DNA from: Bacteroidota bacterium
GTDB lineage: Bacteria > Bacteroidota > Bacteroidia > 2-12-FULL-35-15
NCBI GenBank assembly: GCA_023251855.1
Contig: JAHEYA010000198.1
Coordinates: forward strand, 1-5,369
DNA length: 5,369 bases
Direction: 5' to 3'
This document shows positions 1 to 5,369 of the stretch, in pieces (position 1 is the stretch's first letter; each line of letters starts with the position of its first letter). The position numbers and the translations under genes are program-made. The notes under the pieces are model-generated. The model worked only from the letters and a program-made list of their open reading frames with translations. It was not told where the DNA came from and searched no databases.

Positions 1-264
1 GTTGCTTTACCAGTCATTTATGAAGGTGAAAAATTAGATATTGGTTTCAGAATAGATATCTTGGTAAATGATTTAGTAATTATTGAAATAAAATCTGTAG
101 AACAAATTGCAGATGTTCATCACAAACAATTATTAACATACTTAAAATTATCCGGTAAAAAGTTAGGAATACTAGTTAATTTCAATTCCGAAAATATTTC
201 AAATTCAATTTATAGAAAAGTAAATAATTTAACAGCAGATTTAACAACAATTCTATCTGCGTAA
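1..264 (+). CDS. GxxExxY family protein, C-terminal part (5' end outside window)
   Basis: The reading frame is open from base 1 to a TAA at 262-264, giving 87 residues of the C-terminal part. The visible protein contains LPVIYEGEKLDIGFRIDILV, then DLVIIEIKSVEQIADVHHKQ, then a Leu-rich helix and KLGILVNFN. This is the characteristic core of the GxxExxY family, which is about 125 residues long and related to PD-(D/E)XK nucleases. The acidic residue in FRIDILV followed by the E-I-K of VIIEIKS fits the D...(E)xK core of that fold. The eponymous GxxExxY motif itself would lie upstream of the window. The cellular role of the family is not established; nuclease activity is inferred from the fold. 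The first in-frame start-like codon, a TTG at 61, falls inside the conserved core, so it is not the true start. The stop codon lies inside a short tandem repeat, and preA begins 30 bp later. Confidence 0.88.
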   Translation, partial: VALPVIYEGEKLDIGFRIDILVNDLVIIEIKSVEQIADVHHKQLLTYLKLSGKKLGILVNFNSENISNSIYRKVNNLTADLTTILSA

Positions 265-286
265 ATCCGCGAAATCTGCGGGAAAC
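255..286. repeat. Triplicated 9-10 bp TCTGCG/TCCGCG repeat at the GxxExxY 3' end
   Basis: Three imperfect direct copies lie head to tail: ATCTGCGTAA (255-264), ATCCGCGAA (265-273) and ATCTGCGGG (274-282), followed by AAAC. The first copy supplies the last sense codons and the TAA stop of the upstream gene. The last copy ends 12 bp before the preA start, so the block forms most of the intercistronic leader. From memory, very similar strings accompany GxxExxY genes in many Bacteroidota genomes, which suggests a dispersed repeat and not a site specific to preA. Its function is unknown. Confidence 0.7.
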
Positions 287-294
287 AAAAAAAT

Positions 295-1563
295 ATGGCA
301 AATTTAAATTCAAACTTTCTCGGCATTAAATCACCAAATCCTTTTTGGTTAGCTTCGGCCCCTCCTACTGATAAAAAAATAAATGTACTCCGTGCATTTG
401 AAGCCGGCTGGGGTGGAGTTGTATGGAAAACCCTAGGTTCACAAGTTAAAAATGTATCCTCAAGATACTCTTCCTTAAATTATAATGGCAGAAGAGCTGT
501 AGGTTTTAATAACATAGAACTTATTTCGGACAGGCCGTTAGAAATTAATTTAAAAGAGATCAAAGAAGTGTTGAAACTGTTTCCTGATCGTGCAATGGTC
601 GTTTCGTTAATGGCTGATAACGACCGAAAAAGCTGGCATGAAATGGTGAAAAAGACACAAGATACAGGTGCTCATGGTATAGAATTGAATTTCGGCTGCC
701 CTCATGGAATGGTGGAAAGAGGTATGGGTGCTGCTGTTGGACAAGATCCTGAAATTGCAAAAATGGTGGTTGAATGGGTGATGGAAGTGGCAACAATTCC
801 TGTAATAACAAAACTTACACCAAATGTACATTCAGCAGTTCCGGGCGCTATAGCTGCTATTGAAGGCGGAACAAATGGCCTATCATTGATTAATACCATA
901 CAATCCGTTACCGGAATTGACTTGGATACTTTAGTTCCCAATCCTAATGTTGGTGGAATGTCAGTGTTTGGTGGTTATTGCGGACCGGCAGTAAAACCGA
1001 TTGCTTTAAAAATGCTTACCACACTTGCTCAGGATGAAAGAATAAAAAATGTGCCCATCTCAGGTATCGGTGGTATCACTACCTGGAAAGATGCAGTAGA
1101 GTTTATGTTACTTGGAGCAAGTAATGTGCAGGTTTGTACTGCAGCGATGATTAGTGGATTTAAGATCATCACTGATATGTGTGACGGGATGAATAATTGG
1201 ATGGATGAAAAAGGATATAAAAACCTGGATGATTTTATCGGTTTATCAGTTCCGAAAATTACACGTTGGGAAGAGCTCGACATCAATTTTCATATTATAG
1301 CAAATATAGATCAGGATAAATGTATCCATTGTGGATTGTGTTATATAGCTTGTGAAGATACATCACATCAGTCGATTGCAATTGAAAAAGGCAAACCTTA
1401 CAATACCTATACAATTAAAGAAGAAGAATGTGTTGGATGTAATCTTTGCAAAATTGTTTGTCCGGTTACTGATTGTATCACTATGGAAGAACATAGAAAA
1501 GGAGATGAATACTTGAATTGGATTGAATATCAAAAAAGAGGATTACCTTTGAATGATCATTAA
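295..1563 (+). CDS. preA: NAD-dependent dihydropyrimidine dehydrogenase subunit PreA
   Basis: This 422-residue cytosolic protein matches PreA, which with the flavoprotein PreT reduces uracil and thymine to 5,6-dihydropyrimidines using NADH. Residues 1-310 form the FMN-binding dihydroorotate-dehydrogenase-like barrel. Key positions by comparison with mammalian DPD (from memory) are K45 in VWKTLG, N73 and E75 in NNIELIS, the catalytic Cys C135 in ELNFGCPHGM, K173 in TKLTPNV, and N200-T201 in SLINT. The residue before the catalytic Cys is Gly134, where mammalian DPD and E. coli PreA have Ser. Residues 340-395 are a two-cluster ferredoxin domain: C343, C346, C349, C353 and C379, C382, C385, C389. 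The length is close to E. coli PreA (411). The ATG at 295 is chosen because the conserved FLGIKSPNPF segment follows at once. No clear Shine-Dalgarno is present; GGGAAAC precedes an A-rich leader. No preT lies on either side within the window. Confidence 0.95.
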   Translation: MANLNSNFLGIKSPNPFWLASAPPTDKKINVLRAFEAGWGGVVWKTLGSQVKNVSSRYSSLNYNGRRAVGFNNIELISDRPLEINLKEIKEVLKLFPDRAMVVSLMADNDRKSWHEMVKKTQDTGAHGIELNFGCPHGMVERGMGAAVGQDPEIAKMVVEWVMEVATIPVITKLTPNVHSAVPGAIAAIEGGTNGLSLINTIQSVTGIDLDTLVPNPNVGGMSVFGGYCGPAVKPIALKMLTTLAQDERIKNVPISGIGGITTWKDAVEFMLLGASNVQVCTAAMISGFKIITDMCDGMNNWMDEKGYKNLDDFIGLSVPKITRWEELDINFHIIANIDQDKCIHCGLCYIACEDTSHQSIAIEKGKPYNTYTIKEEECVGCNLCKIVCPVTDCITMEEHRKGDEYLNWIEYQKRGLPLNDH

Positions 1564-1599
1564 TTTATTAACAAATACAAAATATTCTATATTGATCTC

Positions 1600-2049
1600 A
1601 TGGAAATCGAAAAGGAAATAAAACTTCCAAAATTTAAAAACCAGTATCAGAAAATACTTGCGAATATTACTTTTACAAGTAATTGGATAGTTTCAAAGTA
1701 TTGTTTAAACCTAAAACCCTATAAGATTTCTCTTCAACAATACAATATTTTAAGAATTCTAAGGGCACAGTATCCAAAGCCGGCTACAGTCAATTTATTA
1801 ATCGGTCGTATGCTCGACAAAAGTTCAAATGCTTCCCGATTGGTTGAAAAATTAAGATTAAAAAAGCTCGTGGAACGTGCTGTTTCTGCTGATGACCGAA
1901 GATCTGTAAATGTTGCCATCACTCAAAAAGGATTGGATCTATTGATCGATCTCGACAAATGTGAAGATAAGTGCATAAAAGAATTAAAAAATTTGTCTAT
2001 CAAAGAAATTGAACAACTTAACGCACTTCTTGACAAATTAAGAAATTAA
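1600..2049 (+). CDS. MarR-family winged-helix transcriptional regulator
   Basis: This 149-residue protein has the MarR layout. An N-terminal dimerisation helix (residues 10-35) leads to helices around SLQQYNILRILRAQYPKPAT (45-64). A recognition helix region, MLDKSSNASRLVEKLRLKKL, follows at 71-90. The wing carries the family signature VERAVSADDRRSVNVAITQKG (91-111, with D98-D99-R100-R101), and C-terminal dimerisation helices span about 113-149. MarR proteins are usually dimeric repressors that bind palindromic DNA and release on binding a small ligand or on thiol oxidation. Cys35, Cys121 and Cys125 are present, but no sensing role can be assigned. The gene starts 36 bp after preA with no Shine-Dalgarno, so co-transcription with preA is likely. 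A 24-bp inverted repeat lies 11 bp after its stop codon and is the best candidate for its operator. The ligand and targets are unknown. Confidence 0.9.
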   Translation: MEIEKEIKLPKFKNQYQKILANITFTSNWIVSKYCLNLKPYKISLQQYNILRILRAQYPKPATVNLLIGRMLDKSSNASRLVEKLRLKKLVERAVSADDRRSVNVAITQKGLDLLIDLDKCEDKCIKELKNLSIKEIEQLNALLDKLRN

Positions 2050-2060
2050 AAAAAAATTGT

Positions 2061-2084
2061 AATAATGTATGTAGCTACATTATT
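2061..2084. promoter_or_regulatory. Operator-like inverted repeat between marR and the isomerase-like gene
   Basis: AATAATGTA (2061-2069) and its exact reverse complement TACATTATT (2076-2084) flank the 6-bp spacer TGTAGC. A second, perfect 12-bp palindrome, ATGTAGCTACAT, occupies 2069-2080 and overlaps it off-centre by 2 bp. The size and AT-rich dyad form suit a dimeric winged-helix regulator such as the MarR protein encoded just upstream. TATAAT at 2095-2100, 20 bp before the next start codon, could be a -10 element placed right behind the site. No clear Bacteroidota TAnnTTTG element was found. There is no T-run after the dyad, which argues against an intrinsic terminator. Confidence 0.5.
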
Positions 2085-2119
2085 TGTATCGATGTATAAT
2101 TAAACTTAATTTTTCCTTT

Positions 2120-2416
2120 ATGAGCACTTTTATGATAACAATACAATTACCGGCTGAATTAACAAAAGAATTCATGGCATTAATTCCTGTGCAGAGAGCT
2201 AGAATAAGTGAATTAATGGATGATGGAAAAATAATTCAATATGCGCTATCAAACGACCGGTCAATATTATGGGTTACTGTTTCTGCCGGTTCAGAAAAAC
2301 TGGCAAAGGAGATTATTTCATCTTTTCCATTGATAGATTATATGGAACCCAAATTTTTTGAATTGGCATTTCAAAATAGTATTTCAACTGATCTGCCTAA
2401 ATTAATAATGAATTAA
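2120..2416 (+). CDS. Small muconolactone isomerase/YciI-like protein (dimeric alpha-beta barrel)
   Basis: The gene encodes 98 residues. The pattern is beta strand MITIQLP (5-11), a helix with the run VQRARISELMDDGKI (24-38), strand YALSNDRSILWVTVSA (41-56), a second helix SEKLAKEIISSFPLI (58-72), then YMEPKFFELAF (74-84). This order, with R..RI.EL...GKI, a central WVTV strand and FPLIDYMEP near the end, resembles the muconolactone delta-isomerase and YciI-like ferredoxin-fold proteins. These usually work as dimers or decamers. No substrate can be inferred, and true muconolactone isomerase activity is unlikely to be provable from this sequence. The ATG at 2120 is preferred over an in-frame TTG at 2084, because the TTG would place the operator-like repeat inside the start and add 12 residues with no family look. 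An ATG at 2132 is the alternative. The gene lies 70 bp after marR. Confidence 0.6.
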   Translation: MSTFMITIQLPAELTKEFMALIPVQRARISELMDDGKIIQYALSNDRSILWVTVSAGSEKLAKEIISSFPLIDYMEPKFFELAFQNSISTDLPKLIMN

Positions 2417-2424
2417 GCTTAAAA

Positions 2425-2508
2425 GACCTCACCTAAATCCTCTCCAAAGGAGAGGACTTAAATGCCCATAGCTCCCTTCTCCTTTGGAGAAGGGTTGGGG
2501 ATGAGGTC
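2425..2508. repeat. 84-bp composite inverted repeat with two internal hairpins
   Basis: Outer arms GACCTCA (2425-2431) and TGAGGTC (2502-2508) enclose two perfect hairpins. The first is TCCTCTCC-AAA-GGAGAGGA (2438-2456). The second is CCCTTCTCC-TTT-GGAGAAGGG (2474-2494). The two are also mutually complementary over 13 bases (2441-2453 with 2478-2490), so the element can fold as two hairpins or as one long stem. It begins 8 bp after the stop of the isomerase-like gene. No T-run follows it, so it is not a standard intrinsic terminator. The form resembles dispersed palindromic (REP or MITE-like) elements; CCTCTCC/GGAGAGG elements of this kind are, from memory, common between genes in Bacteroidota. 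It encodes nothing recognisable. Confidence 0.75.
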
Positions 2509-2577
2509 AAAAAAGAAATTTGAAGAAACTGAATTCTATTAATAAATATTGCATTGTTTCAACTAACTAAATAAAAA

Positions 2578-3288
2578 ATGAAAACAGTTTTTCATAGCTC
2601 ATCAGAAAGGGGCCACGTTAACCATGGATGGCTAGATGCCCATCATTCATTCAGTTTTGCAAGTTATAATGACCCTAGTAAAATGCATTTCGGACTTTTA
2701 CGTGTATTGAATGATGATATTGTTGCACCCGGAATGGGCTTTGGAACTCATCCCCACGACAATATGGAGATTGTGACCATTCCTCTCCGAGGAGCATTAG
2801 AACATCGTGATAGTATGGGTAATATCGGTGTAATCCATCCTCATGAGATACAGGCAATGAGTGCGGGCTCAGGAATAACCCATTCGGAATACAATCATTC
2901 AAAAACCGAAGACATTAATTTATTGCAAATATGGATATTTCCAAAAGTGCGCAACATTACACCCCGTTATGATCAGCGTATTTTTACTGAAGAAGATAAA
3001 AATGGAAAATTTAAAACCATTGTCGCACCTGTAAAAGCAGATGATGTAATGTGGATCAACCAGGATGCTTATTTTTCCCTCGGAAAATTTAAAACAGGAA
3101 GTTCAATTAATTATACCATGCAAAACAAAGGAAATGGTGCATATGTATTTGTTATAGAAGGAGAAGTGAAGCTTGATAACACTAGTTTGAAAAAGCGTGA
3201 TGCAATTGGGGTTTGGGAAGCAGATAATTTCAAAATTGATATTTCAAACGATGCTGAACTATTAATTATTGAAGTTCCTATGAACTAA
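2578..3288 (+). CDS. Pirin family protein (bicupin, YhhW-like)
   Basis: This 236-residue protein matches bacterial pirins such as E. coli YhhW (about 231 residues), cytosolic two-domain cupins. The N-terminal cupin carries the pirin signature, starting with RGHVNHGWLDAHHSFSFASY (11-30). The metal site is H58 and H60 in THPHDNME, with H102 and E104 in GSGITHSEYNHS, equivalent to the His-His-His-Glu set of pirins. The C-terminal cupin-like half (about 150-236) includes YVFVIEGEVKL and ends with LLIIEVPMN. Some family members have quercetin 2,3-dioxygenase activity in vitro, and the physiological role in bacteria is unsettled. The ATG at 2578 is chosen because it lies just before the conserved HSSSERGH segment. 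The leader is A-rich with no Shine-Dalgarno. The gene stands alone between the 84-bp repeat upstream and an intrinsic terminator downstream, so it is probably monocistronic. Confidence 0.93.
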   Translation: MKTVFHSSSERGHVNHGWLDAHHSFSFASYNDPSKMHFGLLRVLNDDIVAPGMGFGTHPHDNMEIVTIPLRGALEHRDSMGNIGVIHPHEIQAMSAGSGITHSEYNHSKTEDINLLQIWIFPKVRNITPRYDQRIFTEEDKNGKFKTIVAPVKADDVMWINQDAYFSLGKFKTGSSINYTMQNKGNGAYVFVIEGEVKLDNTSLKKRDAIGVWEADNFKIDISNDAELLIIEVPMN

Positions 3289-3309
3289 TATTGGGTGGTA
3301 GATGAGTGC

Positions 3310-3347
3310 AAATTGTCGCCTATATAAACTGGGCGACAATTTTTTTT
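3310..3347 (+). terminator. Rho-independent terminator after the pirin gene
   Basis: Perfect 11-bp arms AAATTGTCGCC (3310-3320) and GGCGACAATTT (3332-3342) enclose an 11-nt loop, and a T-run continues to 3347. The element begins 21 bp after the pirin stop codon and ends about 160 bp before the clpB start. It therefore separates the two transcription units. Confidence 0.92.
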
Positions 3348-3509
3348 GTAAAAATGACATTTCTTCCATTTTTAATCCCCCCCCCTGAGCCAAAAAGTCA
3401 TCTAAAATCAATTCATACAGCCATTTCGTCCTGACCCAGCTCATTTTTTTCATTGGAATAATTTTTGACTTTTGTTTATAAGAAGGTCACCATACTAAAA
3501 TTTAACAAA

Positions 3510-5369
3510 ATGAACTTAAATAATTTTACAATAAAATCGCAAGAAGCTGTACAACAAGCTGTACAGTTGGCTACAGTTAAAGGACAACAAGCTATTGAGA
3601 ATGCACATATATTAAAAGGTATTTTGGAAGTTGACGAAAACGTAACTCCCTTTATCCTTAAGAAACTTAATGTAAATACACAAAACTTTTCTTTGGCACT
3701 TGATAAAATTTTGGACAGTTATCCAAAAGTTTCAGGTGCAGAACCTTATTTATCCAATCAGGCGAATCAAGTCGTTGCAAAGGCTTCTACCTATTTAAAA
3801 GAATTCGGAGATGAGTATGTTTCCATCGAACATTTGTTACTTGCTCTACTTTCAACAAAAGATACTACCTCACAATTATTAAAAGATAACGGTGTTAGCG
3901 AAAAAGACCTGAAGGCCGCCATCACTGAGCTTCGTAAAGGTTCAAAAGTTACAAGCCAGACTGCGGAAGATACTTATAATGCACTGAACAAATTTGCTAT
4001 CAACCTGAATGAACAAGCTAAAAAGGGGAAATTAGACCCTGTAATTGGCCGAGATGAAGAAATACGAAGGGTTTTGCAGATACTTACCCGCAGAACTAAA
4101 AACAATCCTATTTTAGTTGGAGAACCAGGAGTTGGTAAAACAGCTATTGCTGAAGGATTAGCACATCGTATCATCAATGGAGATGTTCCTGAAAATTTAA
4201 AATCAAAACAAATTTTTTCATTGGATATGGGTGCTTTAATTGCAGGAGCCAAATACAAAGGCGAGTTTGAAGAACGGTTAAAATCAGTTGTAAAAGAAGT
4301 TATTTCTGCTGAAGGTGAAATTGTATTATTTATTGATGAGATTCATACACTCATTGGTGCAGGTGGTGGTGAAGGTGCAATGGATGCAGCAAATATATTA
4401 AAACCGGCACTGGCCCGTGGAGAACTGCGTGCTATTGGCGCAACCACATTAAATGAATTTCAAAAATATTTTGAGAAAGATAAAGCACTTGAAAGACGTT
4501 TCCAAAAAGTAATGGTAAATGAACCCAGCGCTGAGGATGCTATCTCGATTTTACGTGGTATCAAAGAGAAATATGAAGCGCACCATAAAGTTAGAATTAA
4601 AGATGAAGCAATTATTTCTGCTGTTGAACTTTCTCAACGTTATTTGAATGACCGTTTTCTTCCTGATAAAGCAATTGATTTGATGGATGAAGCAGCTTCA
4701 AAACTCAGAATGCAAATGAACTCCATGCCAATTGAATTAGATGTTCTGGAGAGAAAAATACGCCAACTGGAGATTGAACGTGAAGCCATCAAACGTGAAA
4801 ATGATAAGAAAAAATTAGCTGATCTGAATAAAGAAATTGCTGAACTAGCTGACCAACGTACTGATCTGCGTGCTAAATGGCAAGGTGAAAAAGAAGTTGT
4901 TGAAGGAATTCAAAAAGCTAAAAATCAAATTGAAAATTTAAAATTCGAAGCTGAACAAGCTGAACGTAGCGGAGACTATGGCAAAGTTGCTGAAATACGT
5001 TATGGAAAAATTCAGGAATCTGAAAAGGAACTTGCATCATTTGAAAGCAAAATGGCTGACATGAAAAAAAATGGTTCTCAACTAATCAAAGAAGAAGTAG
5101 ATAGTGAGGACATAGCTGGTGTTATTGCAATTTGGACAGGCATTCCTGTTTCCAGAATGTTACAAAGCGAACGCGATAAATTATTGCATTTAGAAAACGA
5201 ATTACACAAACGTGTTGTCGGGCAAGATGAAGCCATTGAAGCCATCAGTGATGCAGTTCGCAGAAGTCGTGCGGGACTACAAGATACAAAACGTCCTATC
5301 GGTTCTTTCATTTTTTTAGGAACAACAGGTGTTGGAAAAACTGAATTGGCAAAGGCTTTAGCGGAATTT
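3510..5369 (+). CDS. clpB: ATP-dependent disaggregase ClpB, N-terminal 620 residues (3' end outside window)
   Basis: ClpB is a cytosolic hexameric AAA+ chaperone that extracts polypeptides from aggregates together with DnaK/DnaJ/GrpE. The frame is open from the ATG at 3510 to the last base with no stop or frameshift. The N-domain (about 1-145) has two Clp repeats, seen in [11 protein letters not shown] and [13 protein letters not shown]1 carries Walker A GEPGVGKT (204-211, K210), pore-loop Y249 in [12 protein letters not shown], Walker B FIDE (D276, E277) and arginine fingers R329-R330 in LERRF. A charged coiled-coil M-domain occupies about 395-520, which separates ClpB from ClpA. AAA2 begins near [11 protein letters not shown] and shows Walker A GTTGVGKT (604-611, K610). 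About 240 C-terminal residues are missing compared with the usual 860-880. No CIRCE element (TTAGCACTC inverted repeat) lies upstream, so heat control by HrcA is not supported. The leader has no Shine-Dalgarno. Confidence 0.97.
   Translation, partial: MNLNNFTIKSQEAVQQAVQLATVKGQQAIENAHILKGILEVDENVTPFILKKLNVNTQNFSLALDKILDSYPKVSGAEPYLSNQANQVVAKASTYLKEFGDEYVSIEHLLLALLSTKDTTSQLLKDNGVSEKDLKAAITELRKGSKVTSQTAEDTYNALNKFAINLNEQAKKGKLDPVIGRDEEIRRVLQILTRRTKNNPILVGEPGVGKTAIAEGLAHRIINGDVPENLKSKQIFSLDMGALIAGAKYKGEFEERLKSVVKEVISAEGEIVLFIDEIHTLIGAGGGEGAMDAANILKPALARGELRAIGATTLNEFQKYFEKDKALERRFQKVMVNEPSAEDAISILRGIKEKYEAHHKVRIKDEAIISAVELSQRYLNDRFLPDKAIDLMDEAASKLRMQMNSMPIELDVLERKIRQLEIEREAIKRENDKKKLADLNKEIAELADQRTDLRAKWQGEKEVVEGIQKAKNQIENLKFEAEQAERSGDYGKVAEIRYGKIQESEKELASFESKMADMKKNGSQLIKEEVDSEDIAGVIAIWTGIPVSRMLQSERDKLLHLENELHKRVVGQDEAIEAISDAVRRSRAGLQDTKRPIGSFIFLGTTGVGKTELAKALAEF

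Noticed and set aside
560..1286. Several reverse-strand reading frames of 74-85 codons inside preA
   Set aside because: They lie opposite a fully conserved gene, and their His/Pro/Ser-rich translations have no family resemblance. They are antisense shadows.
2084..2119. Upstream TTG start that would extend the isomerase-like protein by 12 residues
   Set aside because: The TTG overlaps the operator-like dyad, the extra residues do not look like the family, and the ATG at 2120 fits the usual start just before the first beta strand.
2425..2508. Reading the 84-bp inverted repeat as an intrinsic terminator
   Set aside because: The bases after the right arm are an A-run and not a T-run on the + strand, unlike the clear terminator at 3310-3347.
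3262..3453. 63-codon reverse-strand reading frame overlapping the pirin end, the terminator and the C9 tract
   Set aside because: It runs through the intrinsic terminator and the homopolymer, has no recognisable domain, and its stop end overlaps the conserved pirin C-terminus. A decayed gene fragment cannot be excluded but is not supported.
3465..3496. Possible clpB promoter: TTGACT (3465-3470) with CATACT (3491-3496)
   Set aside because: The 20-bp spacing is too long for a standard sigma-70 promoter, the -10 match is poor, and no Bacteroidota TAnnTTTG element fits (TAATTTTTG at 3459-3467 has one base too many).
3544..3565. Tandem AAGCTGTACA copies (3544-3553 and 3556-3565) at the start of clpB
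   Set aside because: They encode the conserved EAVQQAVQ helix of the ClpB N-domain, so protein repetition with similar codons explains them.
3974..4258. 94-codon reverse-strand reading frame inside clpB, and a 77-codon one at 5078-5311
   Set aside because: Both lie opposite conserved ClpB AAA+ sequence and show no independent coding signs.

Overview
The window is an AT-rich, gene-dense bacterial fragment that reads most like a member of the Bacteroidota (inference). The clues are five consecutive start codons without a convincing Shine-Dalgarno sequence, A/T-rich leaders, a GxxExxY-family gene beside short TCTGCG/TCCGCG repeats, and a long CCTCTCC/GGAGAGG-type intergenic inverted repeat. All six supported genes are on the + strand. 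No rRNA, tRNA, CRISPR array or transposase was seen.

Layout: (1) positions 1-264 hold the C-terminal part of a GxxExxY-family protein (PD-(D/E)XK nuclease-like fold) whose 5' end lies outside the window. Its stop codon is embedded in a triplicated 9-10 bp repeat that also forms the leader of the next gene. (2) 295-1563 encodes PreA, the FMN and iron-sulfur subunit of NAD-dependent dihydropyrimidine dehydrogenase. All the key active-site and cluster residues that I could place are present except a Ser-to-Gly change next to the catalytic Cys. (3) 1600-2049 encodes a MarR-family winged-helix regulator, 36 bp after preA. (4) A 24-bp operator-like inverted repeat (2061-2084) separates marR from a 98-residue protein (2120-2416) that resembles the muconolactone isomerase/YciI-like dimeric alpha-beta barrel group. 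(5) An 84-bp composite inverted repeat follows (2425-2508). (6) 2578-3288 encodes a pirin-family cupin protein, closed by a strong intrinsic terminator (3310-3347). (7) From 3510 to the window end runs the first 620 codons of the disaggregase ClpB, truncated by the window just after the second Walker A motif.

How they fit together: preA, marR and the small isomerase-like gene are close and co-directional. A local regulatory unit in which MarR acts at the palindrome downstream of its own gene is plausible but unproven. PreA's usual partner PreT and the later pyrimidine-degradation enzymes are not in the window. The pirin gene is its own transcription unit on the 3' side, because the terminator isolates it from clpB. 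I found no clear case for a wholly new multi-gene system. The most unusual signals are the two non-coding inverted repeats and the repeat at the GxxExxY/preA junction.
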